The notes under the pieces were generated by a model. The model had not been told where the DNA came from. It saw nothing but the letters and a program-made list of their open reading frames with translations, and made no database searches. DNA of 64,000 nucleotides from Adiantum capillus-veneris (Eukaryota > Streptophyta > Polypodiopsida > Polypodiales > Pteridaceae): contig CM043966.1 of assembly GCA_014529385.2 (NCBI GenBank), forward strand, positions 34,871,125 through 34,935,124. Reading direction: 5' to 3'. Below, piece by piece: positions 23,551 to 34,673 of this stretch. The position numbers and the translations under genes were made by a program. Position 1 is the first letter of the stretch. Each line of letters begins with the position of its first letter.

Positions 23551-25172
23551 TTCTATTTGTGGACCCTTGTTTGGACAACTTCGTGCCCAATGATCACCTC
23601 CACACTCATAGCATGGAACTTCTTGTTTCATAGCTGGTGATCCAGCCAATGGTTGTTCTTGTCTGACAAGAATGTTCTTTGAACCATACTCCTAATGATT
23701 GGCTATGAACATGAGAGTATTGCATTGGAGTATGAGTTTCTCATGGGTTGTGGCACATGAATTGATTGAGCGTAGTTGACTATCACTCTCCCATCATTCA
23801 AAATATGCGGTTGTTGCCGTAGCATTTGATGAGGCTTCGGTCGGTTGAGTGCTACACCGTGGAGTGGGATGATCCCCTCCACAAGTATTGCATCTCCTCA
23901 ATTGAGCTTGTCACACATTTAGGTTTTGTTTGTAGCCTTGGTTAATTCTTCTAATCACCCCCTCAACCACTTGTTGAATGATTGGTTTTCAAGGATTTTG
24001 AACATCTCTATTTGTTGTTGATTTGCTCTTTGGAGATGAGGCACTACTAGTCACGTTATCTGTATCTTCACTCACCTCTCCATAGGCCTTGCAATTGTCA
24101 ACTAGATATAGAGCTTCACTAGTGACTTGATCAAATTTTGTGCATCCTTTCAAATGTAGGTCCTTTTTTAGAGTTTCATTCCCCAAGCCCTCTATGAAGA
24201 GAACTGATAATCTCTCATCTTGTGGTAGCTCTCTCACAGGACATCTGTCTTATGTACTGTTTGAAGCGAAGCAGAACTTCATTCACGTTTTTGTTTGCTT
24301 TTTGTTTGAGAGCGTAGATTTGGGACACCGTGTTATGTTTGATGCCCCTTTTTGAGAACTCCTCTACAAACTCTTGTAAGAGTTGTGCTATGTTGAGAAA
24401 ATCATCTCTATTTAGTGGTTGGAACCAAGTCAAGGATGTTCCTTCCAATGTCAACCCGAATTCCTCATAATGAGTATGGAAATTTGCAATCTTTTCAGCT
24501 CTTAAAACTTTTTTGAAGAGAGAGACATGAGCATATGGATCCCTTGACCCATCGTACTTTGTCTTAACACATTGAGCCACTTGATATAGTCTTAATTGTT
24601 GTGGTTTAGTCACCAATCTAACCAATTTGTGGTCTCTTGGAAAGATGTCTCTTGTTCTCTCCTCTAGTCTTGGAGAAAATCCCGATGGAATCCTCTTTGA
24701 TATGTTCTCTTGCATTGTTATTGGCTCTGAGTAAGTAGAGATCGGAGTACCCTTGGAAATTGCACTCCATGGACATCTGTAACGTAAATTCATAGAGGTT
24801 CTTATGGAATGTCAACTCTCCAGCATTGGGTTCTACACACCTATAGAAGATATATGGCTCCCCGTTTGTGAATCTGTATAAGCCATCATGAGCATAATCC
24901 GTTAGAACTTGCATGGCTTCATTGGTTCTAATGAATCTCACGTTCGATTTGTTGATCAGAGGATGCCTCTCCTCTAGGTAATCTCCCAATCCCACTATTG
25001 TTGGCATTGCATCGTTTGTTTCATTTCTCATGTCTCCGAGTGTAGTAGAGAACCCTGGTGGTGGATGATTTGTCATGGTGAAGGCTCCCTCAAATTTCTC
25101 AAGATAGTCTCTTACAAGCCCACTTTGACTTAGAGAGAAACTTATCCTTTTTTCCCTGGTAAGGTCTCTCAA
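23551..25172 (-). pseudogene. gag (capsid) of retroelement M, first half
   Basis: The retrotransposon gag domain is clear in the frame 24793-24215: RDPYAHVSLFKKVLRAEK, then SLTWFQPLNRDD and FVEEFSKRGIKHNTVSQIYA. It is preceded in another frame by 25172-24618 and followed by 24237-23989. The CCHC knuckle CYECGGDHWARSCP is at 23620-23561. Three frames mean at least two frameshifts. The fold is the gypsy-type Retrotrans_gag family; it would form the particle. The right edge near 25172 is approximate because no 5' LTR was found. Confidence 0.78.
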
Positions 25173-26390
25173 AAGTCAAGAATTTGTGACTTTTTGGTCT
25201 CTAGAAACTGGTCTTGGGGTACCCTAAAAGTTTAGATTTAGGAAACCTAGTAAAATTCAGCTATTGCCCGCAAGTTTTCTTCTTGGCTATACCTAACTCA
25301 ATTTGGAGTTGTGTATCAAAAGTTAGAGAAATTTTAGTGAACTGCACTTGAAACATGACTCAAAACAGTTCTAGGACCAGAATACAGGAACTTTGGCTTG
25401 TATCTTGGCCTCCCAAAGGTACTTTTAGCTCAAACTTGAGATTTGGGATGTCCTCAAGTATGTCTACAAGATCATCAAATCAGATGCCCCCACTATTCTG
25501 AGCCTTAGTACATGGATCGTGATCCATGTTCCTCTGACAAAAAATTTTCTCCAAATCTTGACTGTGTGTATACAAGGTCATATGCGGGCTATATACCAAT
25601 TTTCATCAAATTCTGAGGTTGAGGTATATGGATCGCAATCCATGTTCAACAACATGTGAAATTGATCTCTTAGGAGTTTGTTCTGACTATGCCCACAAGC
25701 TAAATTTCAAATCTTTTTGGATTTGGACTTGGTTTGATAGATCAAATAGCCAACACTAGGTCTGCATAGTGGTTTTCAGTCTGTCACCTGTTTTGCTCCC
25801 TTTTGACCCAAATTTGCTCAATTTTTTCCGAAACTAGACTTGGGGATATGTTTTCTTGTGTATGCACTATTGATCTGGAAATTTTCAAGTCAAGCTGTCA
25901 TTATGGGTACATGGATCGCGATCCATGTTTGGGGTCCAAACTAACATTTTTTGGTACCATCTGAATCAACATGATAAGGGGATTCTATGGTATCATTTTT
26001 TTGAAAATGGACCTTTGAATTGGAAGTTGGGTCAGTTCTGTCACTTTGTCAAAGTACTTGGCAGTTCAGGGCTTTTGGTTTGGTGTTTGGTATCCAAATT
26101 TAGTTTTGAAAGGACCACTAGATTCCTCGTGATATCCTCTAGCTATTGTGCATGTTTGGTATTAGTTTGTGACAAAGGAACACGGATCCCGATCCATGTA
26201 CCTATGTGTCAGATTGTACTAAATGAATTTGAATGCCGCAATTGTTCCATCAATGACCATATGATTTGCAGTAGGTACGCTTTAGACATTTATTGAAAAC
26301 ATGAGCTTTAGATTTGCACCTTCAACCCCAAGTTTCCATTCTCCTAACAGGTTGTCTGGTTTGGCTGATTTCAGCAATCTATCAGACCAT
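25173..26390. other. Non-coding stretch with four spaced palindromes
   Basis: No gene is supported. Palindromic units based on ATGGATCGNGATCCAT occur at 25510-25529, 25626-25645, 25909-25928 (perfect) and 26181-26200 (imperfect). The stretch separates the gag of M from the gag of S and may be leader or LTR of one of them, but it matches no LTR in the window. Confidence 0.6.
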
Positions 26391-26399
26391 TTCATCAAG

Positions 26400-27041
26400 C
26401 TTTCTGGATCAAGACCCTTTCTTAGCCTTGTCCTTGCTCTTTTCATCTAAGCTACTGTCAGAGCTGCTCGAGGTCTCGCTAGAATTGGAATTCTCAGTGG
26501 AAGAACTGCTACTATTGGACCTCCTCTTCTTGTGGCTTCTCTTCTTCTTAGCTTGTTGTTCAAGCTTCAGAGCTCTTTGCACCAAATCATTAAATTTCTT
26601 TGATGGTGCAAGTACCTCTTGTTCTCTGAGATTATTACTATGGAACCCATTTAGAAACTATGCACATAGCCTCTTTTCTAATGGTGGCTCTTGCAACAAC
26701 TGCCTGATTAACTCCTTGATCTTCTCAACATAACTTCTCACTGACAATTTCCCTTGTCTAATCTTATCTAGCTCACAGATGATGTCCTCATCACCCTTGT
26801 TGTCTAAAAACTCCAATTTGAAAGGCTTGAGCATTTTGTTGTATGATCTGAGTTGTCAAGCTGGGTAATGGTAATACCATTTCCTTGCTGCATCGTTCAG
26901 TGTCTGAGGAATATATTCTCCCTAGTCATCTTCATCAATATTCTTCAATTCAGCATACTACTCAAAAGCTTGAATATGAACATCTGTATCATCTTCAACG
27001 ACCAGAGATAGAGAAAGAGAGAGATAGATAGAGGGAGAGAA

Positions 27042-27078
<37 letters not shown>

Positions 27079-27586
27079 GTGAGTGAGATAGGGGAGAGAG
27101 AGAGAGAGAGAGAGAGAGAAATAGATGGATAGATTTTATTGTCATCCTTGGAGGTCAAATATGACCTATGGGACCAAAGTTACATGTGATGTCACGCCGG
27201 TCGTCATCGTCTCTGCTGCTTCTAACCTTGGGAGCCTGACTTCGTCTTGAAGACTTCTTGTAGTGATCTATGTCAGCATCCTAGTCAACTTCATCTTCAG
27301 TTTCAATCTCTGTCTCTTCTCTGGCTTTCCTGTTGGAACTGTGATGACTACCCTTGCTGCCCTTGGTGTCAACTGCCTTGTGTGTGGACCGAGTACTCCT
27401 GGTTTTGCGTTCCTCCCACTTAGTCCTTCTCCTTCTTGAGTGACTGGAATGCTGAGAGTCTCTGGCCTTGTCAGCATTATTGTGCTCCTCTTGAGCCTCA
27501 GTCTCATTCTCAGGGTCCTCCTTAGTATCAGACTCTCTCTCTGATACTTCAAGAATAGGGTCGACATGGGTGGAATCAATGTCCAA
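26400..27586 (-). pseudogene. gag of a third gypsy element (S)
   Basis: Starts MDIDSTHVDPILEVSERES at 27586 on the minus strand, with an acidic then Ser/Arg-rich region. After a (GA)n microsatellite (27004-27121) come capsid-type motifs: ADTQAF-like DDTDVHIQAFEY, PQTLNDAARKWYYHYPA, GKLSVRSYVEKIKELIRQLL and LVQRALKLEQQAKKKRS, ending in a Ser-rich tail. Several in-frame stops are present. Similar to plant gypsy Gag; protease and RT are missing downstream. Confidence 0.62.
27004..27121. repeat. (GA)n microsatellite inside gag of element S
   Basis: About 118 bp of GAGA with short GATA and GTGA interruptions. The flanks on both sides read as gag in minus-strand frames, so the repeat expanded within the coding sequence. 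Confidence 0.9.
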
Positions 27587-27625
27587 CCTGGTTGACTTTT
27601 TGCGACCACGATTGGGCGTCGTGTT

Positions 27626-28247
27626 TGTAGTTGAAAATGCTAACTGAGAGATAGAGTTTTCTGGTCAAAGAGCGATCAACTCTAACCACCATGATTGCTC
27701 AAATGAAATTGGAGCTCGTCTCTTTAGACAGCTGATTCCAATGTTAGAATTTAGAGCTACTGGTTATGTAATCAGTTCAGTTAGTGAGACTGGAACAGAG
27801 TACTGGACTGAAATAGAGAATTGAAGTGGAATGTTATACTCAAATGAGAGACATAACTGAAAGACTTGAAGAATATTTGCAGATTCAGATTAATAGTTCA
27901 AGGATAACCAGTACATTGTATAATGGATTTAATCTCAAATAATTACAGAAGCAATGATTACAGGGTGAAAGTAGAGGAGAAGAGCTCGTAAACTCGAATG
28001 TGCTTAGAAAGTTAAAGCCACAAGACAAAGTCAAAACAGCCAAGAAGCCCGATTACAATGTAGTGGGTCCTATTTATAGCTCTTGGGAATTATTGTAGTA
28101 ACTACCTGTGGTAATTACTGCCAGTGTGACTACTCCTCGCTGGTCGGCCTTCTAAGGGGCAGTTCTCACCTGTTGGGACTGTCCTCGCCTTCTACAAACT
28201 CCGTTGATATGAAGTTGTGATATGTAGTTGAAAATGCTAACTGAGAG
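27626..28247 (-). repeat. Possible LTR of element S flanked by a 25-bp direct repeat
   Basis: A 25-bp sequence beginning TGTAGTTGAAAATGC occurs exactly at 27626-27650 and 28223-28247. Between them a TGTTAG start at 27742 is preceded by ctgattccaa, a diverged tRNA-Met primer site on the minus strand, so about 27742-28241 may be the 5' LTR of element S. No second LTR was found. The direct repeat could reflect leader and LTR homology or an insertion duplication. Confidence 0.35.
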
Positions 28248-29667
28248 GATATTTGTAGTCAAATAGGATAAAGGCATCATGCTCCCTTACCTTTCCCCAA
28301 GCATAGGAGAGAGATGATCCTTTGCAATGAGAATTCTCTTTTGGAGCTTCGATGGTGGAAGCCCCAAGAGTCTCATTGCAAGCATTTTTCTTGGGGCACG
28401 AATGATATCCATGTCCTTGCTCCCCAAACTTAAAAAACCTATGGTCCTTGCAAAAAGCTTCAAGCTCTTGAGGAGAGAGTTTGTTTTTGCCTCTGTAAAC
28501 TCTCTTCTCCTTGTACATATTGTTGTTGTTGGAAGTGCCTTGGGAAGAATTTTGGGCATTGGTTTTCCCCTTTGCATAATTTTTGTCTTTGTTTTCCATG
28601 GGCTTGACATTCCATCTAGCCCCTTGTTGAAAATTGATGCGTGAAGCAACCATGGTGTGATGGATTACTTCGGTGATAGAAGTAGGCCATCGAGAGTTGA
28701 CGTATTCGGCCATCTCCTAAGGTAATCTCGCACAGAATTGTTGCTTTTTCTCAACAAAGACTATCTTTTGGAAGACAGCAGGCTTGAGATGTAAATTCAA
28801 AAACTTGTCTACATATTTGTGGATAGATTCATGAGAGAGAAGCTTCAAACTGCGCCATTCGGTAAGCACTTTGTCCTTTGCATCGCTTGCAAGGAATTTC
28901 TTCATGATGGAAATTTGTAGAGTTTTCCATGTCTCTGGGGCTTCACCATTGCCAAGAAGGCTAGCCCACCATTGACGAGCCGATTTCTGGAAGTGCATAG
29001 CTACATGGTGTAGCTTGGAGGACTTCGTGAAGCCCTTGTCTCTAGAGGCCACATCAAATTTCTGGATGAAGTCCAATACTTTGTCAGTGGCACCAAAGGT
29101 ACCATCATAGGTGAGAAAAGAGATACTCTTTCCTCCCTCTTTGAACTTCTTTAGATTTTGTGACCTTCGCCATGCAGGGTATGATTTGCAATGTCCTCCC
29201 CTCTTGTATTCTCTAGGAGAACAGCCATAGCTTTTGTCGGAAGAGGAGGAAGGTGAAGAAGATGGAGAAAAGGGTGATCTCTTTCTTGCCCTTTTCTTCA
29301 TTTGTTTCCTCTCTTCCCTTTCAGAGTGACAAGGAGAAGGACTGTGTGTTGATGTTTTCCTCTTGGGAGGAGTTGGCAATCGTCTAGACCGCTATCTTCG
29401 TGGAGCCACATGTTCAGAGGACCTTATAGTTTCATTTCTTTCTTGCTCTTTGGATTCCTCCTCTCGTACGGGAGAGAGTCTTCTTTTAGGGGTCTCTTCA
29501 AGAGACCTCCTAAGCTCTCTCTCTCTCCTCTTGGAGAGGAAGGGAAATCCCATAAGCACAAAGTTGTTGAGTAACTTCGGCTTGTAAAGCAAGGTTGCCC
29601 ATAGCTTGTTGGAACCTAGTAACAAGATAATTGACAAACATAGGGGCATCATCATTAGCACCTTCAT
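28240..29667 (-). pseudogene. gag of a fourth gypsy element (Q), truncated at the protease
   Basis: The frame 29379-28717 has a Ser/Arg-rich N-terminus and a capsid domain (SARQWWASLLGNGEAPETW, MKKFLASDAKDKVLTEWRSL, HKYVDKFLNLHL). After a stop it continues at 28713-28237 with a CCHC-like FFKFGEQGHGYHSCP in which the first Cys is lost, and then HDAFILFDYK, the start of a retropepsin loop, where it is cut at about 28250. The upstream frame 29667-29392 may be its N-terminal extension. The element is cut where the element S sequence begins. Confidence 0.7.
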
Positions 29668-30122
29668 GCAAAATCAAACCTATCAATTTTCATTCTACTC
29701 TCTTGGTTAATGTCAGTCATGTTTAAAAAATTTGTGTACTTACTTAGTGTATGCTTTGGCAATTCAAAACCTTAGTTGCCACTCCTCTTAGCCTTTGAAA
29801 ATTTGCACTTAAGTATCTACACCCCATGGCTCGAAGTGGTTAATTATAGAGAGTAGTGGAGTGGGTCTAATATTGCAGAATTGTTGAGGGTTAGCTCCTT
29901 TTGGACTTCTTATGGCTCAATAATGGTAAAGCCGTAGGAAAGTTTAAAAAGAGCCCATTATTAAGTACAAAACTCCCAAGGTGTGCACCAAATCCCACAT
30001 AGTGGGCTCAACAAAATTGATAATAGATCCCAGTCCCCCTTACCCTAATATAATTAACCAAATCAACCATTTATAGGCTACTTAAGGACCTTTCTTCTTA
30101 AGCAAGAAAATAGAAACTAAAT
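29668..30122. other. Leader of gypsy element Q
   Basis: AT-rich, no coding similarity. It lies between the gag frame and the primer binding site and is best read as the 5' untranslated leader of element Q. Confidence 0.5.
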
Positions 30123-30135
30123 GCTCTGATACCAA
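30123..30135 (-). other. Primer binding site of gypsy element Q
   Basis: The minus strand reads TTGGTATCAGAGC, complementary to initiator tRNA-Met, and the sequence directly to the right starts TGTAATGG as an LTR would. Confidence 0.75.
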
Positions 30136-30540
30136 TGTAATGGAAATGGCCTATTAACTTTGAGAGTAGTGGAAATTAGAGAAGGTACTTTTATGAAATT
30201 ACTTTGTGAGCATATCGGGTGAACTTAATTGATGGTAGCAACATAAACATAGCATTTAGTTAACTTGGCATGAACAATACTTTTGCAAGAGAGAGAGTTT
30301 AGAGAACATGACAACAATTGAGGACCTGATTTATGTGGAGTCGGTCCCCCCTCCAATATGCATTTGTATTATAGTTTCTCCCATCAAGAGAGACTTGGTA
30401 CAATACAATCTTTTGTGTTCCTTGTGACCTAGGTGATGCAATGAAGATGTAAACCTTCATGCATCACGAGCATAACATAAACTTTATGGAAAGCATTAAC
30501 TATCCCAAGCCTCAGTCCCAAGACCTCAAACACCTTCGAA
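30136..30540 (-). repeat. 5' LTR of gypsy element Q (right edge unclear)
   Basis: Begins TGTAATGGAAATGG next to the primer site. No partner LTR is in the window, so the outer edge is only bounded by the start of R2 copy b near 30560. Confidence 0.45.
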
Positions 30541-30559
30541 GGTGGAGAGAGCTAGTAGG

Positions 30560-31680
30560 GAATGAGAGTAGGAAAGAGGAAGAAGAAACATTTCATAGGA
30601 TTAAGAATTAGTTCCTCACTTATCATCACCCATGCTGCTAGAACACATATTAGCATAGTAATGAAGATGGAGAAGATGGAAAGCTTAAGCATTGAAGCAT
30701 GACTCTTGGTTGGATTTGCATTCCATAGCCACAAGTGTTGGTGTAGGCTCTCAACCTCTCTACTTGCTTAAAGAAGGAGAAGGAGCTCTTGCACTTTGCA
30801 CTTTACACAATGAAAGTGTTTGTGAGTGTTTGTGAGAGAGTATACCCCTCAAGCATGCCCCCTACTTGCTTTGGTCGACGACCCCCCCTTGTCGCTCATA
30901 CTTGAAGCTCATTGAACCCCTCCAGACCTAGCCAATCACCAGCAAGAGTCATACCAAGCAAACATGTTGTCTTTAGACAAGCGTCTCCCTTTTCCCTTTG
31001 AGAAAGAGGACTTGGTAAATGCTAAAACAATTAATTAAATTAACTAATTTATCATTGGACCCCTTGGGAGGCCAATAACCAATGGGCTTTAGACATGCTT
31101 TAGACACAACTTGGGGGTGACCTAGCTAGGGGCTTGACATGTGTCCTACTTTCCTCTTGGGCAAGGGTGCCCTTTGGGAGAGAGAGTGTTCAAGAAACCA
31201 CCTCCCCTTCTTGCATTGCTCAACCCCTCCTTGTAGAGATTTTCTTTGACTTTTGTGACACCTCAAGCCCCTCAACCTTGGGCCCAGTTCTCACCACAAG
31301 CACAACACTTAAGCCGCTCAAGCTTGGGCTGGGTTCCCACCTCAAATACAACCCTAGCATCTCAAGCATGACAAGCACCTCAAGCATCTCAGTCATCAAG
31401 GATGACAAGCACCTCAAGCTTGGTTCGGGTTCCCACCTCAACCACAACCCTAGCTTACTAAGGTCAAAGGACTTTTAACACTAACTTTTGGAGGACTTCA
31501 ATGAAGATAACCCTAAGATCTTTAAGCTCCATTGGTTAGCCTTGCTCTTTGACAGAACGTCTCTCATTTGGGCCCCTTTACCATTGGCCCCCTGAGATAG
31601 ATCTATAAGCACATTATGTCTATATCCTAACCCTTGTTCCCATTTATTCTCCCACGTTAAGTGACACAGTTTAATATGAG
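30560..31680 (-). repeat. Dispersed repeat R2, copy b (split by the chromovirus)
   Basis: The reverse complement matches 51900-52870 along its length, for example the blocks around ggttggatttgcattcc, gcactttgcactt and cctcaacc. It is cut at 31680 by the chromovirus and resumes at 42240-42290. No coding capacity seen. Confidence 0.75.
31676..31680. other. 5-bp target site duplication of the chromovirus (left)
   Basis: ATGAG here and ATGAG at 42240-42244 flank the two LTRs. Joining the flanks gives a continuous R2 repeat collinear with copies a and c. Confidence 0.92.
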
Positions 31681-32342
31681 TGTTGGTAGAAGAGGGGAAG
31701 ATTGACCGCTTAAAATATTCAACACAAGCTTCCAAGCATTCACCATCAACCTGTCCACCTCTTCTTCCAATTTCCAAGCACACACTCTCACCTAGACTAT
31801 CACACACACACACACACACACACAGTAAACATAGAATTGACATAGACATGCTTGTAAGAGAGTGTAAGAGATGTGTAAGAGATGGAGACTAGATTAGAGA
31901 GTACACAGTAAACAACCATAGCTTAAGAGAGTAGAGAAGAGAATCTGCAAGAGAAAGGCCTAAATCTAGCCCCAAACTCCCCGGCACCTCTCTTGTGGAG
32001 TTGGTATTTAATATATTATTTTGAGTTTAAGGTGCCAAAAATTGAGGCCCCTCTTTTTACAACCACTTTACTTTTGCAAATGAGTAAAGCTCATTAGTTC
32101 TTGCATGACCCATAAGGGGAGTTCCCACTACAATTATTTGCAGAGCCATAGTGGCTTATTGAAATGATGTTCTAAGATACTGTGCATTGCCGTCGCCTCT
32201 TCATCAACTCCCCGCATTCCACTCTACAAAATCATCATCAACTCAATTAGTAAAATAAATAGATAGCACATAATTAACCATTACGCCAGCTATCCCAATT
32301 GCAGCTAACCACTACAACAGGAGGGTGCCCAGTCTTGTAACA
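31681..32342 (-). repeat. 3' LTR of the chromovirus
   Basis: 662 bp. It contains a (CA)n run at 31802-31824 that is shorter in the other LTR. The adjoining plus-strand bases tccctcccacc are the complement of a polypurine tract. Confidence 0.94.
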
Positions 32343-32390
32343 TCCCTCCCACCAGGGATAGCAACTACCCTCAGTTGCTCAATAGAGAAA

Positions 32391-32763
32391 TCAACTGGAC
32401 CGTGAGTGATGGAAAGTGTGGAGAAGGTCGGGGAAGTTGCGAAAAAACTTTTCAGGCATCCATTTGGCATCCTCTCTAGGGTGGCCCTTGAAAGTCAAAA
32501 GGTAACAGTTATAAACCATTCCAGTGCGTGTAGTGTTGGTCTCATGGTCAACTATTTTATCAGGGATGAGTTTCTCTTCTTGGTCTACAAGTGAAGGTGG
32601 GTCTTCATAAATGTGGTGTGTAGGTAGGGGTTCTCGGAATGGGCATAAAAGACTAATGTGAAAGGCATTGTGAATGTGCCAATGTGCAGGTAGTTCTAAA
32701 CGAAAAGAAACATCATTAATGACAGCTAAAATTTTGAAAGGTCCATAAAAACGAGGAGCAAGC
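32391..32763 (-). pseudogene. Integrase C-terminus and chromodomain of the chromovirus (separated piece)
   Basis: The minus strand reads KLAPRFYGPFKILAVINDV, HIHNAFHISLL and then the chromodomain-like YLLTFKGHPREDAKWMPEKF, ending at a stop at 32391. A chromodomain at this place marks chromoviruses and directs integration to certain histone marks. It is separated from the integrase core by the insertion at 32788-34649. Confidence 0.82.
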
Positions 32764-32787
32764 TTAACAAGACATTAGTATCAACAC
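32764..32787. repeat. 24-bp direct duplication flanking the TRIM-like insertion (left copy)
   Basis: The 24 bp starting ttaacaagacattag are identical to 34650-34673. The sequence belongs to the chromovirus integrase tail, so it is a duplication of target DNA. Confidence 0.9.
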
Positions 32788-33255
32788 CTTCAAGGGGTCC
32801 TGGCGCGGACGGCAACGGCTCAGGAGGGTCCGCTCGGACGGGACCGGCTCGGGTCGAGGTGTTGTGTCAAGGGGTCCTGGCGCGGACGGCACCGGCTCAG
32901 GAGGGCCCGGCTCGGACGGGACCGGCTCGGGCGTGGTTGCGTTCCATGGGTCGACGGCCGTTTGCGTTTCGCGGGTCTCGCGTTCCGGGTCCCTAGCCCC
33001 ACGTAGCCTCAGGCTCCGCCGCACTGACGGAGGGTCATAGCGTGCCCCGGGGAACCTTGCGTGGAGTCCCCACGGTGCGCGAGTGCGTGGAGTGAGGCTA
33101 GCGTGTCTAGGTGGGGGGTCCCCTCCCGTGGCCGTTCTCGGGAGGCTCATATCCCTTATATACACCCCCGGTTGAAGAGAGTTCGACGACCGCGTCGAAC
33201 GTGGGAAAAGAGTGCTTGGCTATGCATGAGGCCGTGGGGACTAAGGGGTGCATAT

Positions 33256-34003
33256 AAGTGCAAAGTGAGCAAAACTGTTCCCAAAATGCAAGTAAATAGG
33301 CATGCTTTGTTTTTGTACTTTTGAGAATGAGTGAGTGTGTGTATTTTTGGGGTTTTGGCAGAAGGCTGAAAAAGTATGCTTTGAACACCCAAGTAGAATT
33401 CCCCATACTTGAGCGTTCCCCGAATAGGTAACCCAGAGTGCGGCGGAGCCACCTGCTGCGTTGGTCCGCGTGGAGGCTTCTTGAAAGCCGAATGTGGAGA
33501 GAAGGTGCGTCGCAATGCAGCACTTGCGAAGTTGGTCCCTGTTTGGACGTCATTTGGAGGGCAAGCTCGGGGCCCTGTGGTCTCTTTGTAGACTTGAATG
33601 GGTCTTCAGCTCAGCATGGGCCACTAAACGTGGCCGGGGCGCGACGAACACTGTTGGCTTGGTTCGTCGCGTTTTTGGTGGTTCCTGTTTTTGATATAAA
33701 GAGCCCTGTCTGGCTCGCATCGTTCCTTTTTGTCATTCGGGGAGCCCTGTCTGGCTCGCATCTTTGCTTTTTATCATGGAGGTGCCCGGCTCGAATCGGG
33801 GCCGGCGCGGGTCACGGGTGACGGCCCGGGGTTTGGACGCGTCACGGGGATGGAGGGCGTGTGGTTGCTTTCTGGAGCTCTCTTCACCAAGATTTTGACG
33901 ACCCGGGCCATTGCGGTTGGAGTCGTCGTGAGGATCGTGCGCGTCGGGCACGTCGGTCTTCGGCTCTTTTCCAGGAGCTCTTTTCTGGAGCTCTGATACC
34001 AAG
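33256..34003. other. Internal region of the TRIM-like element
   Basis: About 750 bp without recognisable protein. It contains a short direct repeat, gagccctgtctggctcgcat, at 33700-33722 and 33741-33760. The reading frames seen here are compositional. Confidence 0.6.
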
Positions 34004-34649
34004 TGTGACGCCCCAGAATCTGGGCGCGTCGGGGAGGGGACGTTTTGTCTCCAAAGGGGCCCGGCTGGACGGGACCGGCTCGGGTCGGGGTGTTTCTTCA
34101 AGGGGTCCTGGCGCGGACGGCACCGGCTCAGGAGGGCCCGGCTCGGACGGGACCGGCTCGGGTCGAGGTGTTGTGACAAGGGGTCCTGGCGCGGACGGCA
34201 CCGGCTCAGGAGGGCCCAGCTCGGACGGGACCGCCGGCTCGGGTCGAGGTGTTGTGTCAAGGGGTCCTGGCGCGGACGGCACCGGCTCAGGAGGGCCCGG
34301 CTCGGACGGGACCGGCTCGGGCGTGGTTGCGTTCCATGGGTCGACGGCCGTTTGCGTTTCGCGGGTCTCGCGTTCCGGGTCCCTAGCCCCACGTAGCCTC
34401 AGGCTCCGCCGCACTGACGGAGGGTCATAGCGTGCCCCGGGGAACCTTGCGTGGAGTCCCCACGGTGCGCGAGTGCGTGGAGTGAGGCTAGCGTGTCTAG
34501 GTGGGGGGTCCCCTCCCGTGGCCGTTCTCGGGAGGCTCATACCCCTTATATACACCCCCGGTTGAAGAGAGTTCGACGACCGCGTCGAACGTGGGAAAAG
34601 AGTGCTTGGCTATGCATGAGGCCGTGGGGACAAAGGGGTGCATATAAGT
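34004..34649 (-). repeat. LTR of the TRIM-like element with internal minisatellite
   Basis: Contains three to four tandem units of about 78 bp (34096-34330), each with gtcctggcgcggacggcacc and ctcggacgggaccggctcgg. The left LTR has two units. A TATA box reading GTATATAAGGGG on the minus strand is at about 34546-34558. Its end (gcatataagt) is not a canonical CA. Confidence 0.75.
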
Positions 34650-34673
34650 TTAACAAGACATTAGTATCAACAC

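Larger units (their letters stand above)
6046..25172 (-). mobile_element. Nested gypsy-type retroelement M without visible RT, minus strand
   Basis: Reading the minus strand from right to left, element M has gag (25172-23551), the second half of gag (18069-17560), a retropepsin region (17190-16400), a linker (16400-15820), a repetitive C-terminal tail (9225-8379), a long untranslated stretch and a 3' LTR (6926-6046). It is interrupted by a copia element at 18075-23545 and by a second copy of its own family, P, at about 9226-15680. The order is inferred by aligning each segment to the uninterrupted copy P. No reverse transcriptase, RNase H or integrase was found in any segment. The 5' LTR was not found, and the right boundary near 25172 is approximate. 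Confidence 0.72.
32788..34649 (-). mobile_element. GC-rich TRIM-like LTR element inserted in the chromovirus
   Basis: Much richer in GC than its surroundings. The right LTR starts TGTGACGCC at 34004 and runs to 34649. Next to it the minus strand reads CTTGGTATCAGAGC, an initiator tRNA-Met primer site. The left LTR (32788 to about 33255) lacks the first 92 bp and begins inside a minisatellite unit. The internal region (33256-34003) has no coding similarity, so it fits a TRIM or similar non-autonomous element. It is flanked by an unusually long 24-bp duplication. Confidence 0.78.

Noticed and set aside
25510-26200. Spaced palindromes considered as a CRISPR array
   Set aside because: Four units with irregular spacing over 100 bp in plant nuclear DNA, imperfect repeats, no cas genes.
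32820-33165. Inverted-looking GC-rich ORFs left of the chromovirus tail as a host gene
   Set aside because: The same sequence recurs at 34190-34555 as the other LTR of the TRIM-like element.
33733-34555. Long Arg/Pro/Ser or Gly-rich frames on both strands (up to 223 codons)
   Set aside because: They come from the GC-rich minisatellite inside an LTR, are stop-free in several frames, and have no domain.
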